A DNA stretch of 64,000 nucleotides, taken from assembly GCF_030296775.1 (NCBI RefSeq), contig NZ_AP027742.1:124001-188000 (forward strand), read 5' to 3'. A program made the translations under genes and the position numbers. The notes under the pieces are model-generated. The model was given only the letters and a program-made list of their open reading frames with translations, was not told where the DNA came from and made no database searches. Below, piece after piece: positions 10,052 to 17,272 of this stretch (its first letter is position 1; each line of letters begins with the position of its first letter). This stretch comes from Claveliimonas bilis. Lineage in GTDB: Bacteria > Bacillota > Clostridia > Lachnospirales > Lachnospiraceae.

Positions 10052-10783
10052 ATGAGTAAAATATTTGAAAAGAGAGCAGCTGATCTTGGCATTATACTTT
10101 CTGATGAAATGAAGAGACAATTTTCAAAATATTATGAAATGCTTGTTGAGTGGAATAAGGTGATGAACCTTACGGGAATTACAGAATACGAAGAAGTTTA
10201 TGAAAAGCATTTTCTTGACAGTATTTGTATTGTAAAGGCATTTTCAGAAAAGAATATCTTCTTGTCTGATACAACAAAAAAGGTAATTGATATCGGAACA
10301 GGAGCAGGGTTTCCGGGGATTCCTTTAAAGATTGTTTTTCCTGATATGGATATTACACTTCTGGATTCCCTGAATAAGAGAATTAATTTCTTAAATGCAG
10401 TAATTGAAGAGCTTGGTCTTTCCGGAATCGATACTATTCACGGGAGAGCAGAGGATTATGCGAAAAATCAACAACACAGAGAGAAATATGATCTATGCGT
10501 CTCCAGAGCTGTTGCCAATCTATCCACTTTATCAGAATACTGTGTCCCATTCTTAAAAAGGGGAGGATATTTTATATCCTATAAATCAGGAGAAGTAGAT
10601 GAAGAATTAAAGGATGCAGAAAAAGCACTGTCGCTTCTTGGTGGAAAAGCAGAAAAAGTAGTGAAATTTAAGATTCCGGAAACAGATATTGGACGATCTT
10701 TTGTTATAATAAATAAGATAAAAAGTACGCCGGGAAAATATCCCAGAAAAGCAGGTCTTCCGTCAAAAGAACCGCTGCATTAA
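10052..10783 (+). CDS. rsmG: 16S rRNA (guanine-N7)-methyltransferase RsmG (GidB)
   Basis: SAM-dependent methylation of G527 in 16S rRNA; loss of this enzyme is a known route to low-level streptomycin resistance. The 243-residue protein has the SAM motif DIGTGAGFPGIPLKI at about 81-95, preceded by the family helix WNKVMNLTGI and the HFLDS box. It begins 4 bases after mnmG, so the three tRNA/rRNA modification genes form one operon. Its stop codon lies inside the terminator hairpin loop. Confidence 0.96.
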   Translation: MSKIFEKRAADLGIILSDEMKRQFSKYYEMLVEWNKVMNLTGITEYEEVYEKHFLDSICIVKAFSEKNIFLSDTTKKVIDIGTGAGFPGIPLKIVFPDMDITLLDSLNKRINFLNAVIEELGLSGIDTIHGRAEDYAKNQQHREKYDLCVSRAVANLSTLSEYCVPFLKRGGYFISYKSGEVDEELKDAEKALSLLGGKAEKVVKFKIPETDIGRSFVIINKIKSTPGKYPRKAGLPSKEPLH

Positions 10784-10797
10784 GCAGCGGTTCTTTT
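10766..10797. terminator. Bidirectional terminator between rsmG and the hydrolase-like gene
   Basis: AAAAGAACCGCTGC and GCAGCGGTTCTTTT form a perfect 14-bp stem whose loop holds the rsmG stop codon. A and T runs on either side make it usable by both convergent genes. Confidence 0.9.
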
Positions 10798-10822
10798 ATT
10801 TCAGATCAGAGATATTTCATGT

Positions 10823-11788
10823 TTACTCTTCTGTCGGATCATCAAGATAAATATTGATTTGTTCCAAAATACCTGAAGGATCTTCAAGCTGCGGAAGATA
10901 TGATGTCTTATCTATAGAAGTGATTTCAATGGAAGGAAGTATATCTTTATATTTTGAAGCAGTTTCAAGATACTTTTCCTTACTTCCGGTAATGATAAAT
11001 ATGCTGTTGTTCAAATTTTCAAGATATAATTTAATATTGGAAGTCAGATATCTTCCGGAAATACTTGCAAACAGATTTTTGGATTCAGCATTTCCGATAT
11101 GAGCAGCTTCGTAATAAACCTTAGTATCTCTTTCAGATATGTTGTTTTTATCATAGAAATATTCGGTACAAAACAGATTTTCTATGGTTTTTCTTTGAGT
11201 AAGGATGTTATATAAAAGTGTTCCGATAAGAGGAAGCTGAATTAATTTGGTCAAAATTTTAGTTTTGCTATTAGGTATATGCGCAGATGTCTGTATATCA
11301 GATGGATTTATCATAATAATCCGATCTATAATATCATGGTCATTCTGACAAGATCCTAAAATAAAAGAAGAAGATTCTCCTGTAACAATAACATCTGTTT
11401 TACTTTTTATAACATTTTTAATAAAATCAGTGATCATTTGTACATAGAGAAAATTTGTATAGGTAAGAGCAGGCTTATCTGATCTTCCACATCCAAGCAG
11501 ATCCAAAGCATATACAGTTCTGGTTTTTGATAATTCATCTATCATATAGCTCCATTCATAAGAAGAACTGTATGAGGAGAGATCATGTATTAGTAAAATA
11601 GGTTTTCCATTTCCGGCTTTTCGATAAAAAATCTTACCGAATTTCCATTCGTAGTAGTTTTCGGGTGTATGACTTAACAGATTGTCCAGGGTGGCAGAAA
11701 CGTAAATTGCTTTATTTATCAGATGTATACCAATTGCAGTTGTTCCGGCAAGAATAGTTGTGATTGTAAGATTCTTTTTCCAGCTCAT
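10823..11788 (-). CDS. Membrane-anchored alpha/beta-hydrolase-fold protein with degenerate triad
   Basis: 321 residues. A single hydrophobic segment at about 7-27 suggests an N-terminal membrane anchor or uncleaved signal. The fold is recognisable: oxyanion-side HDLSSYSSSYEW, LDLLGCGRSDKP, and nucleophile elbow GESSS at about 137-141. However, the late catalytic region reads SIDKTSYLPQLEDP where active members have GHLPQLE, so the histidine is replaced by Tyr. The acid-bearing loop reads TGSKEKY without the usual Asp. It may bind rather than hydrolyse a ligand. It is transcribed towards rsmG from the parS region; no function is assigned. Confidence 0.75.
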   Translation of the reverse strand: MSWKKNLTITTILAGTTAIGIHLINKAIYVSATLDNLLSHTPENYYEWKFGKIFYRKAGNGKPILLIHDLSSYSSSYEWSYMIDELSKTRTVYALDLLGCGRSDKPALTYTNFLYVQMITDFIKNVIKSKTDVIVTGESSSFILGSCQNDHDIIDRIIMINPSDIQTSAHIPNSKTKILTKLIQLPLIGTLLYNILTQRKTIENLFCTEYFYDKNNISERDTKVYYEAAHIGNAESKNLFASISGRYLTSNIKLYLENLNNSIFIITGSKEKYLETASKYKDILPSIEITSIDKTSYLPQLEDPSGILEQINIYLDDPTEE

Positions 11789-11901
11789 ATTTATTCTCCC
11801 TTCTTTTTTATAATTATCATCCGCCTATATGTTTATATATACTGAATGAGTTATAAATATTTTATCATAAATAGGAGTATAACTAAAGAGTTTTTGAAAA
11901 A

Positions 11902-11917
11902 TGTTTCACGTGAAACA
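11902..11917. promoter_or_regulatory. parS site 1
   Basis: TGTTTCACGTGAAACA, identical to the Firmicute parS consensus bound by ParB/Spo0J. It lies about 110 bases upstream of the hydrolase-like gene. Confidence 0.97.
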
Positions 11918-12246
11918 TCTTAAAGGAATGGTTTTATTTTTTAATAGAAAATATGTCTTAAAAATATTTGATTTGTTTCTACAAAAATATAGAGCGTATT
12001 GTCCCCTTGTACACCGACGCTGTCGATAAAAAATAAATTTTTCTCTTTTCATATTTGTATTTTAATAGTGGAGAGATTTAAACTTTTTAAGGCGGATAAT
12101 TAAAAAGTACCAGCTATACCTTAAATAAAGATAATAATGTAAAGTACAGAATAGCAAAGATTAATATATATTTTTTATAGAGGGAGAAAATTAAGATAAT
12201 ATTGTAGAAGTGAAAAAGAAAGTACGAACGTATACAAAAAAGTAAA

Positions 12247-12262
12247 TGTTTCACGTGAAACA
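12247..12262. promoter_or_regulatory. parS site 2
   Basis: A second perfect copy of TGTTTCACGTGAAACA, 345 bases from site 1. Confidence 0.97.
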
Positions 12263-12284
12263 TTTATGAAAAACAGAAAAAATA

Positions 12285-12300
12285 TGTTTCACGTGAAACA
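12285..12300. promoter_or_regulatory. parS site 3
   Basis: A third perfect copy, 38 bases from site 2 (start to start) and about 30 bases upstream of the soj -10 element, so ParB loading here could also affect soj-parB transcription. Confidence 0.97.
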
Positions 12301-12325
12301 TAATGTAGATAATAGCAAAAAAAGA

Positions 12326-12334
12326 TGTTATACT
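12326..12334 (+). promoter_or_regulatory. Extended -10 promoter of soj-parB
   Basis: TGTTATACT (TG-N-TATACT), an extended -10 element with no good -35. It lies 32 bases before the soj ATG. Confidence 0.6.
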
Positions 12335-12366
12335 AATAACTATCATGAGAAAGGTGAGTATAAAAA

Positions 12367-13125
12367 ATGGGAAGAATTATAGCGATTGCTAACCAAAAAG
12401 GTGGAGTTGGAAAAACGACTACGGCAATTAATCTTTCGGCATGTCTGGCGGAAAAAGGAAAAAAAGTACTTTCCATTGATATGGATCCACAGGGAAACAT
12501 GACGAGTGGATTAGGAGTCAGTAAAGATGAAGTTGAAAAGACAGTTTATGATCTGATTATTGGCGAAGCAGAAATAGAAGATATTATCTGCCGGGAAGTA
12601 TCTGAAAATCTGGATATTCTTCCAACAAATATAGATCTGTCTGCAGCGGAAATAGAATTAATAGGAATTGATGATAAAGAGTATATTATAAAGAAAGAAG
12701 TGGAAAAAATCAGAGATAATTATGATTTTATTATTATTGATTGTCCTCCATCATTAAGTATGCTGACCATTAATGCTATGACAACGGCAGATTCTGTTTT
12801 GGTTCCAATTCAGTGTGAATATTACGCTTTGGAAGGTTTAAGCCAGTTAATACATACCATTGAACTGGTTCAGGAAAGATTAAATCCAGTTTTATCTATA
12901 GAAGGAGTTGTTTTTACAATGTATGATGCAAGAACAAATCTTTCGCTGCAAGTAGTAGAAAATGTCAAAGATAATCTGAATCAGAATATTTACAAAACCA
13001 TTATTCCCAGAAATATACGTCTGGCAGAAGCTCCAAGTTACGGAATGCCTATCAATCAATATGATTCAAAATCAGCGGGAGCAGAAAGCTATAGATTATT
13101 GGCAGATGAAGTGATCAATAAATAG
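12367..13125 (+). CDS. soj: Chromosome partitioning ATPase Soj/ParA
   Basis: A ParA-type deviant Walker ATPase that moves or regulates ParB-bound origins and, in Bacillus, modulates DnaA. It is 252 residues long. It has KGGVGKTT at 11-18 with the signature first lysine, the Walker A' motif DMDPQGNMTSGLG near 38-50, and Walker B IIIDCPPSLSMLTINAM. It starts after GAGAAAGGTGAG and lies 13 bases before parB, with three parS sites just upstream, so the whole partition system is present. Confidence 0.97.
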   Translation: MGRIIAIANQKGGVGKTTTAINLSACLAEKGKKVLSIDMDPQGNMTSGLGVSKDEVEKTVYDLIIGEAEIEDIICREVSENLDILPTNIDLSAAEIELIGIDDKEYIIKKEVEKIRDNYDFIIIDCPPSLSMLTINAMTTADSVLVPIQCEYYALEGLSQLIHTIELVQERLNPVLSIEGVVFTMYDARTNLSLQVVENVKDNLNQNIYKTIIPRNIRLAEAPSYGMPINQYDSKSAGAESYRLLADEVINK

Positions 13126-13138
13126 TGGAGGGAAAAAT

Positions 13139-14053
13139 ATGGCGGTAAAAAAGAAAGGTTTAGGAAAAGGACTTGACAGTCTCATTCCAGATAACAGGTC
13201 ATCAAAAGCATCAGAAAAACCGGAAAAAAAGGAGCCTTCACATGTTGAAGAAATGAAAACCGGTGAACAGATGATGAAAATAAATATGGTAGAGCCAAAC
13301 AGAGAGCAGCCGCGAAGAAATTTTGAAGAGGATGCCCTTCTGGAACTTGCTGATTCTATCAAACAATTTGGGGTTCTTCAGCCTCTTATTGTGAGAAAAA
13401 GAAATGATTATTATGAAATTATTGCCGGTGAGAGAAGATGGAGAGCTGCTAAAATAGCAGGGATTAAAGAAGTTCCTGTTATCATTAAGGACTATAATGA
13501 ACAGGAAGTCGTAGAAATTGCTCTCATTGAAAATATTCAAAGAGAAAATTTAAATCCGATTGAAGAAGCAATGGCTTTTAAAAAGCTTCTGGAAGAATAT
13601 CACCTGAAACAGGATGAGGTAGCTGAAAGAGTTTCAAAAAGCAGGACAGCAGTTACCAATTCTATGAGACTTCTGAAACTTAATGAAAAAGTTCAGCAGA
13701 TGATTATTGATGATATGATCAGTACAGGACATGCAAGAGCACTTCTCGCTATTGATGATCTGGAACAACAGTATATTCTCGCAAATAAAATCTTTGATGA
13801 AAAACTGAGTGTAAGAGAGACTGAAAAGTTGATCAAGGAATTGAAAAATCCTAAAAAGGCAAAAGAGAAGAAAAAAGTAGAAAATTCTTTTATTTATACA
13901 GATTTAGAAGATAAAATGAAAGAAGTGTTCGGTACAAAAGTACATGTTGCAGTGAAAGGAAAGGGAAAGGGAAAAATAGAAATAGAATATTATTCGGATG
14001 ATGAATTAGAACGTATGTTCGATATGATTATGTCCATAAGAAAGGAAGAATAG
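13139..14053 (+). CDS. parB: Chromosome partitioning protein ParB/Spo0J
   Basis: A CTP-dependent clamp that loads at parS and recruits SMC. The 304-residue protein has the arrangement of the family. A basic N-terminal Soj-activating segment reads AVKKKGLGKGLDSLIPD. The ParB/sulfiredoxin-like CTPase domain contains GERRWRAAKIAG near 98-109. A helix-turn-helix is at KQDEVAERVSKSRTAVTNSMRLL near 160-182. The C-terminal dimerisation domain follows a Lys-rich linker. It is co-transcribed with soj and DUF4446. Confidence 0.97.
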   Translation: MAVKKKGLGKGLDSLIPDNRSSKASEKPEKKEPSHVEEMKTGEQMMKINMVEPNREQPRRNFEEDALLELADSIKQFGVLQPLIVRKRNDYYEIIAGERRWRAAKIAGIKEVPVIIKDYNEQEVVEIALIENIQRENLNPIEEAMAFKKLLEEYHLKQDEVAERVSKSRTAVTNSMRLLKLNEKVQQMIIDDMISTGHARALLAIDDLEQQYILANKIFDEKLSVRETEKLIKELKNPKKAKEKKKVENSFIYTDLEDKMKEVFGTKVHVAVKGKGKGKIEIEYYSDDELERMFDMIMSIRKEE

Positions 14054-14058
14054 ATTTA

Positions 14059-14721
14059 ATGGAAAGTACAATATTATCAAGATTGGGAATAGATCCTGCA
14101 TTTATATTTTTATTTCTGATCATTTTAATTATTGCTCTGTTCGCTTTATATGTAAATGTAAGTATGAAATATGACAGACTAAAAAACAGCTACAACTCGT
14201 TTATGAGAGGAAAAGATGGCAAAACTTTAGAAGAAAGTATCCTTTCAAAATTTTCGGAAATTGATGGTCTTGCTAAACTGACAAAACAGAACAGACAGGA
14301 TGTAAAAGATATATACCGAAAGATGGAAAAAGACTTTAAAAAGCTGGGTATAGTGAAATATGACGCCTTCAATGAAATGGGCGGAAAATTAAGTTTTGCA
14401 CTTGCAATGCTGGATGGAAATAACAGTGGATGGGTAATTAATGCTATGCATAGCCGAGAAGGATGTTATACTTATATAAAGGAAATTGTAAAGGGAGAAA
14501 GTTATGTAGAACTTGCAGAAGAAGAAGCAGAAGCTTTGGACCGTGCAATTTTCAGTGAAGTATATAACATGGATGTAAAAGAAACAAAGAAACGGCCAGG
14601 CGGAAAAGGCAGCGCAACCGGAAGGATGAATGCAACAGGCAAAATCGGAGCAACCGGAAAAATAAATACAACAGGTAAAATTGGTGCAACAAGTAAAATT
14701 AATATAAAGGATGAGGTGTAA
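14059..14721 (+). CDS. DUF4446 family protein with short C-terminal repeats
   Basis: 220 residues; DUF4446 proteins are found next to parB in many Clostridia, and no function is established. One membrane helix is at about 14-36 (AFIFLFLIILIIALFALYV), then a soluble helical domain to about 170. The C-terminal 45 residues are unusual: a run of five-residue units of the type ATGKI/NATGKI/NTTGKI, read at 14628-14705 and encoded by imperfect 15-base repeats. It starts 6 bases after parB and ends 4 bases before serS. Confidence 0.85.
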   Translation: MESTILSRLGIDPAFIFLFLIILIIALFALYVNVSMKYDRLKNSYNSFMRGKDGKTLEESILSKFSEIDGLAKLTKQNRQDVKDIYRKMEKDFKKLGIVKYDAFNEMGGKLSFALAMLDGNNSGWVINAMHSREGCYTYIKEIVKGESYVELAEEEAEALDRAIFSEVYNMDVKETKKRPGGKGSATGRMNATGKIGATGKINTTGKIGATSKINIKDEV

Positions 14722-14724
14722 AAG

Positions 14725-16011
14725 ATGTTAGATATCAAATTTGTGAGAAATAATCCGGAAGTAGTAAAGGAAAACATTAAAAAGAAATTTCAGGATGAAA
14801 AGCTTCCCCTTGTAGATGAAGTATTAGAGCTTGATAAGAAAAACAGAGACATCAAGCAGGAGGTTGAGGTACTTCGTGCAGAGAGAAATAAGATTTCCAA
14901 AGAAATCGGCGCATGTATGGCACAGGGTAAAAAGGATGAAGCAGAAGAATTAAAGAAAAAAGTTCAGGCAAATGCTGACAGAGTGGAAAGCCTTTCTAAT
15001 GAAGAAAAGGATGTAGAAGCAAAGATCAAAAAGATTATGATGACAATTCCGAATATCATTGATCCTTCTGTACCGATCGGAAAAGATGACAGCGAAAACG
15101 TTGAGATTGAAAAATTCGGAGAACCTGTTGTACCGGATTTTGAGATTCCATATCACACAGAAATAATGGAAAGCTTTAATGGAATTGACCTGGAGAGTGC
15201 AGGAAGAGTTGCAGGAAACGGATTCTATTATCTGATGGGAGACATTGCAAGACTGCATTCTGCTGTACTGGCTTATGCAAGAGATTTCATGATCAACAGA
15301 GGATTTACTTACTGCATTCCTCCGTTTATGATCAGAAGCAATGTAGTAACCGGAGTTATGAGCTTTGCAGAGATGGATTCCATGATGTATAAGATCGAGG
15401 GAGAAGATCTGTATCTGATCGGAACAAGCGAGCACTCCATGATCGGAAAATTTATCGACACAATGCTGGATGAAAGCACACTTCCGCAGACACTGACATC
15501 TTATTCACCATGTTTCAGAAAAGAAAAAGGAGCTCACGGAATCGAGGAAAGAGGAGTTTACCGTATTCACCAGTTTGAAAAACAGGAAATGATCGTTGTA
15601 TGTAAACCGGAAGAAAGTATGGTATGGTATGATAAATTGTGGCAGAATACAGTAGACCTGTTCCGTTCTCTTGACATTCCGGTACGTACACTGGAATGCT
15701 GTTCAGGAGATCTGGCAGACCTGAAAGTAAAATCCTGTGATGTGGAGGCATGGTCCCCGAGACAGAAGAAATATTTTGAAGTAGGAAGCTGCTCTAATCT
15801 TGGAGATGCACAGGCAAGAAGACTTGGCATCCGTGTAAAAGGAGCAGAAGGCAAATATTTTGCCCATACTCTGAATAATACTGTAGTAGCACCTCCGAGA
15901 ATGTTAATTGCATTCCTGGAAAATAATCTGCAGGCAGACGGATCTGTGAAGATTCCGGAGGTACTGCGTCCATATATGGGTGGAATGGAAAAAATAGAAA
16001 AGAAAAAATAA
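14725..16011 (+). CDS. serS: Seryl-tRNA synthetase
   Basis: Class II synthetase, 428 residues. The N-terminal coiled-coil arm that binds the tRNA variable arm covers about 30-100 (charged heptads). Motif 2 is at FRKEKGAHGIEERGVYRIHQFEK, and motif 3 contains HTLNNTVVAPPRMLIAFLENN near the C-terminus. ATG 14725 follows GGATGAGGTG. It is the fourth gene of the soj-parB-DUF4446-serS run. No T-box was seen upstream, so control is probably by the operon promoter. Confidence 0.97.
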   Translation: MLDIKFVRNNPEVVKENIKKKFQDEKLPLVDEVLELDKKNRDIKQEVEVLRAERNKISKEIGACMAQGKKDEAEELKKKVQANADRVESLSNEEKDVEAKIKKIMMTIPNIIDPSVPIGKDDSENVEIEKFGEPVVPDFEIPYHTEIMESFNGIDLESAGRVAGNGFYYLMGDIARLHSAVLAYARDFMINRGFTYCIPPFMIRSNVVTGVMSFAEMDSMMYKIEGEDLYLIGTSEHSMIGKFIDTMLDESTLPQTLTSYSPCFRKEKGAHGIEERGVYRIHQFEKQEMIVVCKPEESMVWYDKLWQNTVDLFRSLDIPVRTLECCSGDLADLKVKSCDVEAWSPRQKKYFEVGSCSNLGDAQARRLGIRVKGAEGKYFAHTLNNTVVAPPRMLIAFLENNLQADGSVKIPEVLRPYMGGMEKIEKKK

Positions 16012-16044
16012 ATCCTTGTAGACAATGATTCAGGAAAGAAGCCG

Positions 16045-16920
16045 ATGCATAAATATTTAAAAGCAATAGGATATGGAAATATTTCAACAAGAAAAAAGCT
16101 GAATACCTTTTTAAAAGAAATGGAAGAGCATTATTCCAGTCATGAGCTGATATCAGTAGAGACAGAATCCGATTTCTGCGAATACCAGAAAGAGTGCGGA
16201 GCAGGAATCGGAGTGGCGCTCTGCGGAGATATGGATATGGAGGAAAATTTTTTCAGACAGTATTATTATCCATATTTTATCGGAAGCGGGATTTCTTCTT
16301 ATGCTGATATCAGTGTGGAAAAAAGAATGGACAGGGAAGCATATGTAGGCATATGTGAAGATGTAAAAGTAGGGATCAGCCTTATTTTTCATCTTCAGAA
16401 TGTGTTGGAATATATGAAAGAGAATCAGCTTTCAGGCGGAAGCATGAAATTCGGATCTGTCACTTTGTCCGGTCTTTGTAATTCCGGTACAGTTCTTTTT
16501 CCTGTTCTGAAAACAAAAGAGCTGGAGAAACGGAGCAGGGAAGAATCAAGAAACAGAATGATGCTTTTAAGCGCTGCAAGAAATGGGGATCAGACAGCAA
16601 TGGAAAGCCTGACTCTGGATGATATTGATATTTATTCCAAAGTTTCAAAACGTCTTGTAACAGAAGATGTATTCAGTATTGTGGATACATATTTTATGCC
16701 CTATGGAGTGGAATGCGACAGATATTCTATTCTGGGAGAAATATTGGAACTGCATACAATTGAAAATGAAGAAACAAGAGAAGAACTGTATGTGATGAAA
16801 CTTGATGTCAATGAACTGCAGTTTGATGTGTGCGTGCCTGTAAAGGAAGTGCTGGGAGAACCTGCAGTTGGAAGAAGATTTAAAGCAAATATGTGGCTTC
16901 AGGGAAGAATTAACTTTTAG
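16045..16920 (+). CDS. DUF3881 family protein
   Basis: 291 residues, starting MHKYLKAIGYGNISTRKKL. I recognise it as a DUF3881 protein, a family largely limited to Lachnospiraceae and close relatives, often near serS. There is no membrane segment or signal peptide. The C-terminal part (about 200-290) looks like a compact beta domain (LGEILELHTIENEETREELYVMKLDVNELQFDVCVP). Function is unknown. It is 33 bases after serS and ends at a terminator. Confidence 0.75.
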   Translation: MHKYLKAIGYGNISTRKKLNTFLKEMEEHYSSHELISVETESDFCEYQKECGAGIGVALCGDMDMEENFFRQYYYPYFIGSGISSYADISVEKRMDREAYVGICEDVKVGISLIFHLQNVLEYMKENQLSGGSMKFGSVTLSGLCNSGTVLFPVLKTKELEKRSREESRNRMMLLSAARNGDQTAMESLTLDDIDIYSKVSKRLVTEDVFSIVDTYFMPYGVECDRYSILGEILELHTIENEETREELYVMKLDVNELQFDVCVPVKEVLGEPAVGRRFKANMWLQGRINF

Positions 16921-16925
16921 TTTAG

Positions 16926-16955
16926 GACGGGATTTTTTATCCCGTCTTAATTTAA
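16926..16955 (+). terminator. Terminator after DUF3881 gene
   Basis: GACGGGAT and ATCCCGTC pair around a T-rich loop, followed by TTAATTT. It ends the soj-to-DUF3881 unit. Confidence 0.75.
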
Positions 16956-17063
16956 AATAAGGGTATCTACTTCAAAAAATGATTGATTTTATATCTGCAA
17001 AATGCTAAACTATACTAGTACGGCAGTTATTATGAAATGATAACTGGGACATTATTTTAATAA

Positions 17064-17137
17064 GTCGCTATAGCTCAGCTGGATAGAGCGACCGCCTCCT
17101 AAGCGGTAGGCCGGAGGTTCAAATCCTCTTAGCGACG
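17064..17137 (+). tRNA. tRNA-Arg (anticodon CCT)
   Basis: A 74-base cloverleaf. The acceptor stem is GTCGCTA with TAGCGAC and discriminator G. The D arm is GCTCAGCTGGATAGAGC. The anticodon stem ACCGC/GCGGT encloses loop CTCCTAA, so the anticodon is CCT reading AGG. The T arm is GGAGG/CCTCT with TTCAAAT. CCA is not encoded. A TATACT element at 17011-17016 is a plausible -10. Confidence 0.96.
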
Positions 17138-17143
17138 CTTACA

Positions 17144-17187
17144 AAAAAAGCCGAAAACACTGATTTTTCAAGATTTTCGGCTTTTTT
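17144..17187 (+). terminator. Terminator after tRNA-Arg
   Basis: AAAAAAGCCGAAAA and TTTTCGGCTTTTTT form a 14-bp stem with a long loop. It is symmetric enough to act in both directions and so could also serve the regulator gene that ends at 17273. Confidence 0.85.
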
Positions 17188-17272
17188 CATATTTTTTCGG
17201 GAAAAGTTGAACTTATAGAAAGAGCAAACTTATGGGAAAAATAGGTCATGGAAAGATTTGGCAGACAGGGGA

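Larger units (their letters stand above)
11789..12366. other. Centromere-like intergenic region upstream of soj
   Basis: 578 bases without a gene, very AT rich. It holds three perfect parS palindromes, one beside the hydrolase-like gene and two close to soj, plus an extended -10 promoter for soj. The middle (about 11940-12240) shows nothing else I can name; no open frame above about 20 codons with a ribosome binding site was found there. Confidence 0.8.

Noticed and set aside
14600-14721. Collagen-like G-X-Y repeat in the DUF4446 tail
   Set aside because: The period is five residues (ATGKI), not three.
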